Position numbers and translations under genes: made by a program
The notes under the pieces: generated by a model
What the model was told of the DNA's origin: nothing
Databases searched by the model: none
The model's input: the letters and a program-made list of their open reading frames with translations, nothing else
Shown here: piece by piece, positions 1-20,054 of the stretch
Layout: every line of letters begins with the position of its first letter
Numbering within the stretch: the first letter of the stretch is position 1
NCBI GenBank assembly: GCA_018398765.1
Contig: JAHBMJ010000602.1
Location: 7,050-43,359 of the forward strand
Reading direction: 5' to 3'
Source of the DNA: Chromera velia
Lineage: Eukaryota > Sar > Chromeraceae
DNA length: 36,310 nt

Positions 1-12
1 GGGGGGGGGGGG
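1..12. other. Poly-G contig edge
   Basis: The window opens with twelve G. It also ends in a run of C, which suggests that the assembly broke at homopolymers rather than at a biological boundary. Confidence 0.6.
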
Positions 13-67
13 AGGGAGGAACAACTAGTGGTGCGAACGGAGCAAGGGAGGGGAAACGTGTTTACAA

Positions 68-70
<3 letters not shown>

Positions 71-126
<56 letters not shown>
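71..126. repeat. (CA)n followed by (GA)n microsatellite
   Basis: A pure CA dinucleotide run (71-100) passes directly into a GA run (101-126). The 1.2 kb that follows is dominated by CAGA, GAAA and CTTT words, and I see no supported gene in it. A 268-codon open frame at 296-1102 is made of such words and is not convincing as protein. Confidence 0.9.
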
Positions 127-131
<5 letters not shown>

Positions 132-1105
132 AGGGACTCTAGATGGACACACCTCATACTCCACACAGACAGAAAGACAGGCAGACAAACAAACACATAG
201 ACACACAGACATAGGGATTGTCAGACAGACCCAGACGGATAGCTAGCCAGACAGGCTGAAAAACTGCATCTTTTTTCTTTTCCTTCCTTCTCTTTATGAA
301 AAGCAGACGAAAGGGAAAAAAGAAAGAAAGAAGAAAGAATCAAAGACAAACGAACAACACTGCCGGCCAGACAACGTTAGCAGGGGGTCCGAAACCGGTA
401 GAGTTGGACGCCCCTTGCCTCTGCACCTCCCGACAGAACTCCACGAGATCACTGATCGCACTTGCTACTTCCTGCTGTTTCCTCTCAAGACGAGAAAGGA
501 AGAAAGAAGACAGGATGCTCCACTCCGAACAAACTCATATGCATAGAGAGTCAAGAGGCACCGTCATTTGGTCTTTACGGAGCGAAGGGGTGGAGAGACG
601 CCTTTGCGGGGGAGATTCTTCTGCTGTGTCGTCGTGCTTTTGCAGGATGACTCTCTCCGCAGTCCCGTACCGAAAGAGCAAAGACAGACAGACTATATGT
701 TTCTCCTTCTTCCTTCTTTTCTTCATGTACACAACAGGCAAAAACAAACAGACAGACTATATCGTCCTTTCTTTCCTTTTCTCTTCCTTTCTTTCAGACA
801 GAATGACTGACAGACTATGCGTTTATTGTTTTTCTCCGTTTTCTGACCGACCGGCCGACCGACAGACAATAGACAGACAATCTGTTTCTCTGTTTCTTCC
901 TTTCTTTTCCCTCCGCAGACAAGCTGGCAGGCAGGAAGGCCGGCAGACTGGGAGACTTCTTTTTTTTTTCTTCTTTCCTTTTGAAACAAAAACAAACAAG
1001 ACAAAAACATTCAGACTGTCAAAGAAAACACCGACAATCAGACGCGGGAGGGGGCCCGAAGGAGACAGAATTAAGCGCCCCTTGCGGCTGCTCCCCCGAT
1101 GAGAT

Positions 1106-1123
1106 TTCAAGTGATCACTTGAA
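1106..1123. repeat. 18-bp perfect palindrome
   Basis: TTCAAGTGATCACTTGAA is its own reverse complement. It lies in repeat-rich noncoding DNA. A related palindrome built on the same half-word occurs at 18772-18792. Confidence 0.85.
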
Positions 1124-1252
1124 GTCACCCGCAGACAAGAAAGAGAAATAGTAAAAAGAAAAGAAAACAAAACAAACAAGAGACAAGCAGGCACCGTCAA
1201 GTCAGAGAGGGGCAGAGACACACACTGCATACAAAAAGAAAGAAAGGAACAG

Positions 1253-1254
1253 CG

Positions 1255-1314
<60 letters not shown>
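1253..1314. repeat. (ACAG)n tetranucleotide repeat
   Basis: About fifteen near-perfect ACAG/GACA units. On the minus strand this reads as a stop-free Cys-Leu-Ser-Val period, which explains the open frames across it. Confidence 0.9.
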
Positions 1315-1315
<1 letters not shown>

Positions 1316-1659
1316 CACAGACCGATCGACCAACAGTCACAAGACACAGGGGCCGAAGGCACATGCGAAGGAAGGTGAAAAGTGGAAAGGACGACAAAGC
1401 AAGCAGAGCCACAGGCTGAGCTATTGCGAAGTTTTCTTTCCGGAGCTTCTACTCAAGGGTACACAGGGAAAAAAAGAGCCGGGGCACTCTGACATCCGGC
1501 ATTCTAGGCGCACCGCTCGCGGTCCTATTGACGAAGAAGCCGGAGGTGTTAGTGTGAGCATCAAAGAGAGGGGAAAAAGTCAAGAGATCAAAAGAAGCCA
1601 GGGAGCTTTCCTTATCAGGCTTCAGCAAGGCTCCAGAGAAAGCGATCATTGAATACACA

Positions 1660-3055
1660 CCCAGGACTCAGAGACAGGGAACACTGACTAGTATCGGACG
1701 TAGAAGTCCTGATCTTCAGCCCTTCCACTCATCCTTTATTCTTTCCTTTCCTCCGTTCGTCTCTTGCGGCTTGTTAGCTTTGCACGTGCTTTCTGCGCGT
1801 GCAGGCAGGTTCTTTCAATGACGGACAGAAGAAGACAGGTAGTCAGAATCAGCCTGCCATACAGCTCTCCACAGCAATCTCCCAATCGGAGAAAGTCACG
1901 GCGCACGACAACAGTGCTTTATATATGAGATCCGAGACGCCCACTGGGTTTCAGCAAATCGTTTCAACAAATTTGAGAGAGCTCACAAAGCAGAGATGTG
2001 GAAAGCAAACGCCAGCACTCCTCATTAGCCTCCCACTCTTACAGTTTCATTCACTGCCGCGATTTGCTGACTATAGTGGTGGTCCTTCCCCGTTTGTGCT
2101 CTCATTCAGGCGCAATTTTTGGCCCCTCAATTCGGTCCTGCAATGTCCTGCATGGCAATTTTCGTGAACATGCACTTCAGATTTGCAGCCTCATATGCAG
2201 ACGATCTCCCACGTCTCCTGCGCCCCGCACATTTTTGCTTGGGGGGCACGTACTTTTTCAGGCTTTTTCATTTAATTATGATTCACGGTGCATGCGTCTT
2301 TTACGAGGGCGCACGCAACGCGAGTGGCGGTCGCACGGAGATGCACGGAGTTGTCAAAAAGAGACAGCTAATTTGCGTAAGACATGCGCAGAAAGCCGGA
2401 AAGGAAGCCCGCCCAAAGCCGAAGTGGAGCAGACGCAACTGCGCCCCCCTTGCAGAATTGTATGCGTGTATGTGCACGAATCAAAGAGCGGCACTTCTCT
2501 TGGATGGAACAGATCTGATTCAGAGACAGCGGTTGAATTTCGACCTCACTCCAGCAAATTCATTCATGTAGGCTCAGTCACCTATTTGAAGGACCAAGTG
2601 TGTAATGATTTCGAGGCCTGAGTAGAATGCGGAGGAGTTCCGCTGTCAGTCTTCTGGGTTGAGAGACCCTGTATTTCCTCTTTGATTGTCCTCTGGTTTC
2701 GTTCTTCTTGGAAGTGAGCAAGGCCGTCTCTTCCCTTCGGCCCTCCTCTCACCCTGACCCCAGTCAGCATCAACTTCCATTCCGTCCCTCTTTCCCGCCA
2801 GAATCCGATCACATTTCCTTCTGCTTCTCCAACCGGTTCCGCTGCTCCCTCGAACGCCTTCTGCCGCCTGTTCGCGCAGTCCTCTCTTTGCAGTTTGTTC
2901 GTCCACCCCCGCTTTCACTTGCCGTTTTCTTTCCATCTTCTTCCTTCGGATGAGCCAAGCCGCAAACCGAGCAGGTTGCCTTACTGCAGTCTGAAAGGAG
3001 ATAGAAAGGCAATTGCGAAGGCAAGAGATCCGAGAGAAAGCAGGAAGGAGAGAAA
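1660..3055. other. Upstream region of the WD40 gene, no supported gene
   Basis: This 1.4 kb is less repetitive than its surroundings. It has a pyrimidine tract ending in a GCAG acceptor-like site near 1803, followed by an open plus-strand frame to 2167 (start at 1799) with balanced composition (Gln, Ser, Thr). That frame could be an exon of an unrecognised gene, but no start, donor or family signature supports it. The last few hundred bases before 3056 presumably hold the 5' UTR and promoter of the WD40 gene. No clear TATA box was seen. Confidence 0.4.
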
Positions 3056-11901
<8,846 letters not shown>

Positions 11902-14900
11902 AGCCTCTGAAGAGACGGAGAAAAGAACTTAGACTGGGAGAGCATAAGAAAAAGAAGTCAAAAATTTGGACGTGGTTGCAAAGAGAGGAGGAAAGTAATT
12001 GTGGTCGGCAAGCGACCGATGGACACAGAGAGAGGAGAGAGAGAGAGAGAGTTGTGGTGCATGGTGGAGACCTGGACGGGAACTGAAGGGTTGGGGGTGG
12101 GGGGGCCGTGTGTGGGTCTCTCGGCCTTGAATTTCTGCCTCTGTCTTTTTTCTTTCCCAGGGCCTTCCTTCCTTCTTCCTTCCTTTCTTTCTTCCTTCCT
12201 TCTTCCTTTCTTTCTTCCTTTCTTTCTTCCTTTCTTTCTTCCTTCCTTCCTTCCTTCTTCCTTCCTTTCTTCCTTCCTTCCTTCCTTCCTTCCTTGTTTT
12301 TGAGCCTGAAAGAAATCAAACCCACTCTGAACGGCATGGAGGGTCCAGCGACGCGTCTTTGTCTCTGTCGGTCTGTCAGTGCGTGTCAGTGAAAGCATTC
12401 TCTAGGTGTGTCTGTCTTTCCTGTCCCTCTCTGTGTCTGGCGGAAGGAAAGAAAGGAGAAAGAATGGGGGAGGGGGCTGGGAGGGGATTTGTGAAGAGGA
12501 GAAGAGAAGAGATGCGACGACGCTCGAAGTGCGAACAAATAACGGATGCCTTCGAGCGATCGACTGGCGGACGGGTTCGTGGGTTTCGTCTCTCTTTGTT
12601 CCTCTCCTCGGCAACGCGGTGTGTCTGTCTGGTGTGTGCAAGTGCGAATGCGTGTGTCCGTGTTTACCTTTGCGTGTGTTTGCTTCGAATGCTTGTCCGG
12701 TCATCAGTTTCGTCTTTTCTCTTCCTTCCCATTGCTGATGTCTTCCTCTGTACCGTACGGGTTTCCTCTCTCTTTTTCTTCTCTTTTCTCTTTTCCCTTT
12801 CCTCTTCTGTCTAGAGCAAAGCGGAAATAAGGAGGGAAGTAGGTAGGCGCAGAGGGGAAACCTAGCTCGCTCAGGAAGGAGCGGAGGGAGAGTGTACCTG
12901 TAGGCCCGAGGCGATCGATTTCTGTCTTCCTTCCTCTTTTTTTGTCTTTGTCGAGCAGTCTCTTTTCATTTCTCTCTGTGTCCGCTTTGCTGTCTTCGCT
13001 TTTTTCCCCTTACCTTCTCCCCCTCTGCATCTTTTCAGAGCTTCATGACAGGTCTCTCTCTACTCAATATTTAGCGAAAGACCGGAAAGGAGGGAGTCGG
13101 TGGGGCCGTCGGCCAGTTGTTGTTTCAATCTTTTTCTCCAATGTGTACCTCTCTCGTCGCTGTCTGGGAGGGGAAGGGGAGAGGCAGACCTCCCTTGCCT
13201 CTGCAAAGGGGAAAGGACAAACCAGGAAACGACGGTCGATCGATCGATCGAAAAGATTTATCCGTTGATCGTATCGTATCGAAAAAGAGCCGGGTTGCTG
13301 AGGAGGGTGTGGGTGGAAGAGATGGTGAGAAGAGGTGCGTGTGGATCTGGGGTGGGTGGGTGGGTGGGTGGGTGGGTTGGGGGTTGTTCGTTCAGCTGGG
13401 AGGGAGAGAATGCCACTCGGCAGGTGCGCGCATTCGCAAAAAAATGGGTGGATGGGGAGAAGAGAAAGAAACCATGCAACGCGACGACGGCAGACGAAGA
13501 GTGGGAAAAAGAATGAAAAGAGTCGTGGAGGGGAAACTTGCTGATGGGAAAGGAATTAACGAAGGGCGACGGAAAGGCCATGAAGCTCTGAAGAAAGAGG
13601 AGACGGACAGATGATTAACAGAAGTTGATGTGACTGATTTCAAGTGTGTCCGATTGACAAGATTTTTGTTTTCTGTGTGGCACTGCCTCTTCTTTCTTCT
13701 GCCTGTCCGCAGTTTCCCTCTTACCTACCTCTACCGTCGTTTTTTATTTGCTCTTCCGGCCATTTCTGGCGTTTGGGCGATTTCTTTCTTTGTGTCTTTT
13801 TTGTCCGTTCACTTTTTTTTCGACCCCACCCCTTTCTGGCCCCCGGCTGAATGGTCGGCCAATCGGCAATGAGATCGATCGACCGGCCGACCGACCAAGT
13901 GAGAGAGAGGATCACACAGCCAAGAGGAAGGAGATGCAGTAGCGTGTCCGCTTTTGGGTCGTTCATCTGTTCCTTTCCCTCTTTCTGTCTGTCTTTCTTG
14001 CTTGCTGCCTTTCTCTCTTTTTTGCTTGCTTCTATGCCCGCTGGTTGTAGACAGTTTACTGTGCAGGCAGGCAGTGTGTGTGTGTGTGCGATCCTATCGT
14101 CCGACTTCTCTCTGTCTTTTCTCTTTTCTTCTTGCTCACGAGGGCTTGTGTGTGTCCGATTTCAACATAAATGTGTGTGTGTGCGTGTGTGCGTGTGTCC
14201 GTTTTCGATGAAGAACTGAATGGCATCGTCTGCGTGTCCGATCTTTTGGTCCGGTCGACCTTGTGATGATTTAATGCGTGTCCGATTCCTTGTTTGTTTG
14301 TTCGTTCGATAAACAAGTCCTTGCTGTGCAGTGGTTTTGAGTTTTGACCACTGAATAAGTCTTTCTTGACCGACTCAAAATCGATTGCCTGTGCGAACAA
14401 ACTTCTGCCTCATTCACTCACTCTGTCGATCCACAACGTTGACCGTTGTTGTTTGCCGGCGCTGGAGTCGAGACGTCTCTGTGATTGAAGGACGTCTGTC
14501 TGTCTGTCTCTCTTCTTCTTTGATCGGACGATGGACCGAATTGAGGACTCTTTCTGTCCGTCCATCCGTCTGTCCGTCTGACTGTGTGTCCGTCTTGCTT
14601 TTTCTCTCAGTTGCCATTCTGTGTGTGTGTGTGTGTGTCTGTCTGTCTGTCTGTCTGTGTCTGTCTGTCTTGACTCGTGTGGTAAGGTCGGTAATTGGCA
14701 ATCAGACTGTCCAACCGGCTGCGCCTGTCAGTGCGAAAGACCCACCCTTCACCCTGCAGGATTCGCTTTCCCTTCTGTACTCTCTCCTTTTCTTTCGTCC
14801 TTTCCGGCCCCCTCTCCTCCTCTCTATAACGACAATGTCATCTCGTCAGTCCACCTGGTGCATGGTTTGTTTGTTTGTTTTTCGGGGTGTTGGTGGTTGG

Positions 14901-15182
14901 TGTTCGAACAAAGGTGCGATCGAGGTAGTAGTAGAGCAGGAAAGGAAAGCAGGGAGGGTGAGTGTGCCTGGCTGTTCATCCAACTAATTCTTCCCGCCTC
15001 TCTCCCTCATCCTCTGCTTTCTCTGTCTGTCTCTCTGCACCCACCGGCCATCCGTCCTCGACCCCTCCCATTCTTTCTCTTAATTCCTGGTTCTTGGCTG
15101 GCTCTATTCTTTTGGACCGCTAGCTGGCTGGCTGGCTATCTGTCTGTCTGTCCGTCCGGCTGTCCGCTTTCGTTGCGTTCAG
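11902..15182. other. Repeat-rich region, no supported gene
   Basis: This stretch holds a (CTTC)n/(CCTT)n tract at 12170-12295, (GTGG)n at 13350-13376, (GT)n-(CTGT)n at 14620-14670 and many CTGT words. Acceptor-like pyrimidine tracts occur near 13038 and 14610. Short frames near 12490-12570 and 14690-14760 look protein-like, but no consistent multi-exon model could be built. Confidence 0.5.
12170..12295. repeat. (CTTC/TTCC)n microsatellite
   Basis: An imperfect array of CTTC, TTCC and TTTC units. Both strands carry long stop-free frames (Phe-Leu-Pro-Ser on plus; Glu-Gly-Arg-Lys on minus) that are repeat artefacts. Confidence 0.9.
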
Positions 15183-15203
15183 ATACGTGACCAGCTCCTC
15201 AGC

Positions 15204-15539
15204 ATGTGCGACGAGGTGCACTCAGTAATTGTACGTCGACACACACAGAAAGATCTATCTGCTTTGGAGCCGTTCTCTTGCTCTCTCTTTCTCTCCCCTT
15301 CTCTCCCCCCCAAAAACACTTCCCCTCTCACCCTTTTCCCCTTCTCTGCCACGTCTCACTCATGTATTCCTCTCTTTGTTTCATTTCAATTCAGTCGCTT
15401 TCGTGTAGGACCATTCGACTACACTTCCGATCTGGCAAAGGAAGCACGAAATGAAAAGCAAATGGATGCCTCAGAGGAAGGGAGGAAGTATGGTGGAGGA
15501 ACAAGAGACATCAACGGAAAGAAGGAGAAGGACAATTAA
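15204..15539 (+). CDS. Candidate small ORF or terminal exons, function unknown
   Basis: An ATG at 15204 opens a 111-codon frame ending TAA at 15537-15539. The first part continues an upstream open stretch beginning after an acceptor-like TTCAG at 15182 (IRDQLLSMCDEVHSVI). The middle is pyrimidine-rich (Ser, Leu, Pro, Phe) and looks intronic, with GTACGT at 15231 and TTCAATTCAG at 15394. The last part (PFDYTSDLAKEARNEKQM) has ordinary protein composition. The obvious GT/AG pair does not keep that last frame, so the exact structure is unresolved. It could be the 3' end of an intron-rich plus-strand gene lying in 12-15.5 kb. No family recognised. Confidence 0.25.
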   Translation: MCDEVHSVIVRRHTQKDLSALEPFSCSLFLSPSLPPKNTSPLTLFPFSATSHSCIPLFVSFQFSRFRVGPFDYTSDLAKEARNEKQMDASEEGRKYGGGTRDINGKKEKDN

Positions 15540-15552
15540 GTCGAACTAGTGA

Positions 15553-16371
15553 TTCTGTGTGTTTGTGTGGGTGGGGAGGGGGGGAGGGGGGTGAATAAAG
15601 GAGCAAGTGTGCGAACAAGAGAATGATAATCGAAAGACAGAACGAAAAAAGAGACACAGACAGAGAGAAGTAACCTACAGGTGCATGAGTCTATTGTGTC
15701 TGCTCTTCTGACTCACGCTATCTCTCTTCTCCGTCTCGATGGTCAAATCATATTGACCTTTCTTCCTTCTTTTTTCAACACTTCTTTATTCACCCATTTC
15801 GCGTTTCTTTTTTCCCTACGTCTTGATGTCAGAACACGAACGAATCGTTAGAAATCATTTCCCCGCTGCGACTCACGATTTGAAAACGAAAGGCTACTGG
15901 CGAGAGAATTGAAGGACTAAAATGGCAGCCAGTCGTCGAGAGGAAATCAAGGGCAAAAAAACAGAAAGAGAGAAGCAGGACTCCCCCCCTTCGAACTGAA
16001 CGAAACAGACAGGGAAAAGAAAAAAACTAGCTTCGCCGGAGAGGGTGGTGTGGAAAGAAGGGGGCGGTCACTCTCGTGAGACCGAGACCGACAAACAAGC
16101 AGCCAGCGGGCAGATTCCAATCTTTGCCCAAAATGACGGCAGATTTGTTTGACTCTCTGTCTGTCTGTCTGTCTTCTCTGTCTGTCTGTCCGTCCGCCTG
16201 TCACTCTCTCTGTATTTTCAACTCGAAGAACAAAAACCGCAATTAAGAAACTTCAGCTGCCTGCAAGTGACCGTGTCTTTGCCTGTCGTCTCGTCCTTCC
16301 ACAGCTGGGATGATTGGACACGCAGGCCCATAGGTGCATGGGATGAGACTGTCTCTCTCCTTGTCTCTGTT

Positions 16372-16448
<77 letters not shown>

Positions 16449-18360
16449 CGGGCGCTCTGTCTGTCTGGTCGATTAATGAATGTGCATTTGTGCACCCTCG
16501 TCTGCCCTTTTGACTTACGGGCAAAGAGAGCGGTGAGCGCCGTGCAAGCAGTGAGTGCGTCCATGAGTAGACTTATTGATTTGATTGATGCGTTCGCGTA
16601 TCAGCGTGAATGGAATGAGTGAATGATCGATGTAGCATCTGACTCTTCATCTTTCGTGCCTGTGTCGTTTGAGCGTCCGCTCTGGTGTCATTTGGTCCTC
16701 TTCATTCATCTGTCTGTTACCTTTTCTTTCTTTCTTTGTGCTCTACTTGCTTCTTCTGCCTTCACGATAGGTTCATGATGATTGTGTTTGTTGTGTGAGA
16801 AGACATTGTAAATGCATCCATCCTCTCTCAATGAGAGACTGAATGAATGCAAGAGGCAGAGTCAGTAGTAAGTGCATCCTCGAATTGGTGCTCAGTACCT
16901 TGGACGGAGATGTTTGGAAGAAGAAGAAGAAGAAAAAGAAGAAGAAGAAGAAGTAGAACAAAAAAAGGCCAAAGAGAAAGGAAAGGACTCTTGGCAGGCT
17001 GGGAAGCTGGAAGGAAAAATGATCGTCATCATGCAGTCATTGGATTGCAGCCGCAGCTGCATCAGCAAATCGTATCGTTTGATAGCCGATCAAGAGAGAG
17101 AGAGAGTTGCATGCCATGCATGGCCCGTTCCTTCCTCATTTGAATATTTGTATCTGCTGTCTGCCTCCTGTCAACCTGCTGGTCTGCCTGCCTGCCTGCC
17201 GACGCATACCGTCCCGTCATTCATTCCGTCGCTCACTCACTCATTCATCAATGTAGCCACACACTCAGTCGTAGACCCCTTTGACTGACGTATTTCTTTC
17301 TGTTTGATTTCCTCTTCCTTCCTGAATTCCATTTAATTGATCCGCCGTCGATCCCTTTCGATTCTTTTTCTGTCAGTCTCCCTCTGCATGTGTATCCTCT
17401 GTTCCCCTTTTTTCTGTATGGTCCTTCTGTCTCTCTCTCTGTATCCTGTGCTCTGGATGGATGGAAAGAACAGGGAGCAAGGAAGGAAGGAACAAGAAAT
17501 GAGAGCAAAGATTCACGACTCTGTTCTGGGGTCAAACGAATGATCGAAAGAGAAAGAAAGAGTCCTCTTCTCTTCTTTCTCTCGCGCGTGTTCCGGCGAG
17601 CCGGGTTCCGTCCGAATTAAAAAACGGAAAGAAGAACGAATGGCCAAAACGATCAGTGTGCACAGAAGAATGGGTCTCTTTCGCTCGATCGATCGATCCA
17701 TCGAGCTGCTTGCTTTTGCTGTTCATTGGTGGCCGTGGGAGCCTTTGTTTCTGTTTGCGTCTGTCTATTTGTCATTCACTGTCTTCTTTATGTTTTCTTT
17801 CGTTCTCTCTTCCTCTCGATCTTCTTCTGTGTGTACGTATCCGGCCATCGAACGATCAACGGTTGGTTGCATCGATCGCACCTTTGCATCTTTGGTTGCA
17901 TCATTGGGCCACGGCATGTCTTTTTCGTCAGAGTCTCTGCTGCTGCCTGAGTTGCTGAGAAAGCTGGAGAGGAAGAGTCAAGCCAATTGTACTTTGATAA
18001 AAATTAAAACAGGGTGCTAGAAAGGATGAAGAAGGCCAAAAAATTGACCTGTCGGTCCAATCAGCAACTTTGCAGAGTGAGAAGATTAGGGGGGGGAACG
18101 AGAAGGAGAGTCTCCTGGGGAGTAAGAGAGCAGCGCTGACCAAGAAGCGGCTTAGAAGGCCATGTGAAAATTGTAAAAAGGCTGATAGTGAGAGGGAGAC
18201 AAAGAAAAAATGCAGTGCGATCGGAAGAGAAACAGATAGGGAGGTCCGGACGATTCATCCATCCAACTTTTCACCCATCTGCCTATGGTTCATGCATTAC
18301 ATCATCCATTCACTGGCAGCCAGTTGTCTACTGGTCGATTGACCCCTGCTTTGATCTGCG
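15553..18360. other. Noncoding, microsatellite-rich region
   Basis: I see no supported gene here. It contains CTGT words (16150-16200), a CT-then-GT dinucleotide array (about 16370-16445), a GAA-rich purine tract (16918-16955), and CGATCGATCGATC-type palindromic clusters near 17686. These clusters are also seen at 13228 and 19087. Confidence 0.5.
16370..16445. repeat. (CT)n-(GT)n compound microsatellite
   Basis: A CT dinucleotide run passes through CTGTGTGTCTG into a GT run. It is the mirror composition of the CA-GA array at 71-126. Confidence 0.9.
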
Positions 18361-18463
18361 CTTCGATCAGTTGGAACCGACTGATCGACGTAGCGTATGT
18401 ATGCCCGGCAACTGTCTATTAAAGCAAATGTCTGGGCAAATGTATTGTGACAGCAATTTAAAC

Positions 18464-18742
18464 TTACTTAGACTGCAATGTAAGAAAAATACTGGGAAAA
18501 ATGCTGGTTAAAAAGTGGATATAGCGATAATAAGCGATAAACAAATGAATTAAAATAAGCTTCTCTCTTAACTTCTCTAGGAACTTCTTTGTTGGCAATA
18601 TGTTAATGGCATTTTTAATTAGGTCTGTGGAATAGGTTTTTTTAAATGCTTGGTTGGGGAACGTTGAAGGTGGCGTCTCACTAGCTTCTGCTGTAGCTAA
18701 TGTAGGGTAACGGATTTGATTTCTTTCGTGATATGCATGCAT
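18464..18742 (-). pseudogene. Possible coding remnant of unknown origin in the AT-rich island
   Basis: A 92-codon frame with Lys, Ile, Asn and Leu rich composition (YSTDLIKNAINILPTKKF). This differs from every other protein in the window and from the simple-repeat frames. I cannot tie it to a family. It could be debris of another mobile element or chance in AT-rich DNA. Confidence 0.2.
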
Positions 18743-18771
18743 ATATTCTCAACCCCTTTGATGCTACAGTA

Positions 18772-18792
18772 CACTTCAAGTAACTTGAAGTG
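18772..18792. repeat. Inverted repeat CACTTCAAG / CTTGAAGTG
   Basis: Two perfect 9-bp arms are separated by TAA, about 40 bp left of the hAT-like terminus. The arms share the word with the palindrome at 1106-1123. Confidence 0.8.
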
Positions 18793-18830
18793 AAGAACTA
18801 TCAATACCTATATTAACTCGTCCGCCTTTG

Positions 18831-19635
18831 TAGGGTTAGTAAATGCCGTCAGTGCCGAATGTCGACATTTGCAACACCTCTAGTGCCGATATCGGCATTT
18901 GAAACGGCATTTTGTAGCCAAAGTGGCATTTAGTGTGTAGAATATAGATATCAATGGATTAGATATGCAAAACGCGCACATAAAAAGCGTTTATTTTCGC
19001 ACGCGTATGCGTTTTTTGCATGTATGCAGTTAATTGGTATTAAATTTATATGCATGCATGTGCATAAATTAATTTTTCAATGCGGCTCGATCGATCGAGA
19101 TGTCTCTCTCATACTGCATCTGTGTATCAATATATAATGATTGATTGAAGAGTTCATCGTAAGCTTTTAATTGATCCATTTTCATCCTTCATCGTGTAAT
19201 CCGTCCATCGTATACTTAATCTGTTCATCTCTCTTTTTTCCAGTAACACAGAAAACTAGAGAGAAAAAGAACAGAAAGTGTTAATGAAAATTCTAGCACA
19301 GCAGCTTGATCGACTGTTTGCCCTGGCATGGTCGGGGAATGCTTGGTCCTTCAACAGTATAGAAAACGAGTGGTTCGGAACAGGCGTCGCCTCTCGAGCA
19401 ATTGTCTCCCCAAAGTCGTTAAAGAAATCAAACAGGTATTGTCGCGGCTTCTTGATGGTCAGTTCATCTAGTTTGGCAACTTTGGTATACTTTTGTCAAA
19501 GATTGACACTGTTGGTCTAGGCAAACTATAAAATGTCGGCACTGTATTGAAACATAAATGTCATTGTCGATCAATGCCGTTTATACGTTTAGTGTCAATA
19601 ACGGCATTTATCGCCCACGGCATTTACCAACCCTA
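18831..19635 (+). mobile_element. Non-autonomous hAT-like DNA transposon
   Basis: The left end TAGGGTTAGTAAATGCCGT (18831-18849) matches the reverse complement of the right end (19617-19635) at 18 of 19 positions. The flanking 8-mers are CGCCTTTG (18823-18830) and CGCGTCTG (19636-19643), identical at 6 of 8 positions, consistent with an aged 8-bp target duplication. hAT elements are known for 8-bp duplications and termini of the YAGGG type, as in maize Ac. Both subterminal zones carry several copies of ATGCCG or its complement, in either orientation, resembling the clustered transposase-binding motifs of Ac. At 805 bp it is too short for a full transposase. A degraded transposase scrap lies inside. 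Confidence 0.75.
19284..19520 (+). pseudogene. hAT transposase remnant
   Basis: A 78-codon frame inside the hAT-like element. Its central part, LDRLFALAWSGNAWSFNSIE followed by NEWF and later SPKSLKKS, has the order seen in the segment of hAT transposases where a Phe-x-x-(V/I)-Glu motif is followed by Phe and then a Ser-Arg/Pro-Lys-x-Leu motif. Full hAT transposases are about 600-800 aa, so this is a small fragment. In-frame stops lie just upstream, although a TTTTTTCCAG acceptor-like site at 19243 might mark an old intron. Assignment is from motif order only. Confidence 0.5.
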
Positions 19636-19997
19636 CGCGTCTGCGGCATGGCTGATCAAGTTGGTCCGCATTAGCGACTCTTACAATTAAGTGTCCTCTA
19701 CACTGAGTCTACAGTGGCTTTACTGTCCTCACTGTCCTATAATATTCTCACTCAACTCTAGAGCTATAGCTACGTTCCTATCTCAATGCAGTTTCTAGCT
19801 ATATTTTAGTTAATACTACTAGTAACTTAGTAGGAAAGTTAGAGGAGTTTTCCCTAGAGTTTTCCTTGCTTTGCCTTCTCTAAGCGGCAATAAATTAACC
19901 GAACTAAAACGCTTTAAACACCACTTTTTGACGGCCTGTTTGGTTTGGTTCCGTAATTTTGGTTAACAACCTATTTTCTATCCCTGATCAAAGTAGA

Positions 19998-20054
19998 TCT
20001 AAGACTTTTAAGTTGCAGGTCTGGTTGCAGGTCTAAGACTATAGGTCTAAGACT
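19998..20054. repeat. Triple TCTAAGACT repeat
   Basis: TCTAAGACT occurs at 19998, 20032 and 20046, with two copies of GTTGCAGGTCT between the first and second. This is a small degenerate tandem cluster in the AT-rich island. Confidence 0.7.

Noticed and set aside
296-1102. 268-codon plus-strand frame
   Set aside because: Composed of CAGA, GAAA and CTTT words, Arg/Lys/Ser biased, with no splice or family support.
1253-1314. CRISPR or tandem gene array
   Set aside because: Units are 4 bp with no spacers; this is a simple microsatellite.
1449-1649. 67-codon minus-strand frame with ordinary composition (FSGALLKPDKESS)
   Set aside because: Protein-like in part, but short, with no recognisable domain or confirmed splice partner; kept only as a possibility.
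18831-19635. Tc1/mariner-type element with TA target duplication (the ends also read TA-GGGTT...AACCC-TA)
   Set aside because: The imperfect 8-bp flanking match, TAGGG ends and the hAT-like transposase scrap favour hAT, though TA cannot be excluded from one copy.
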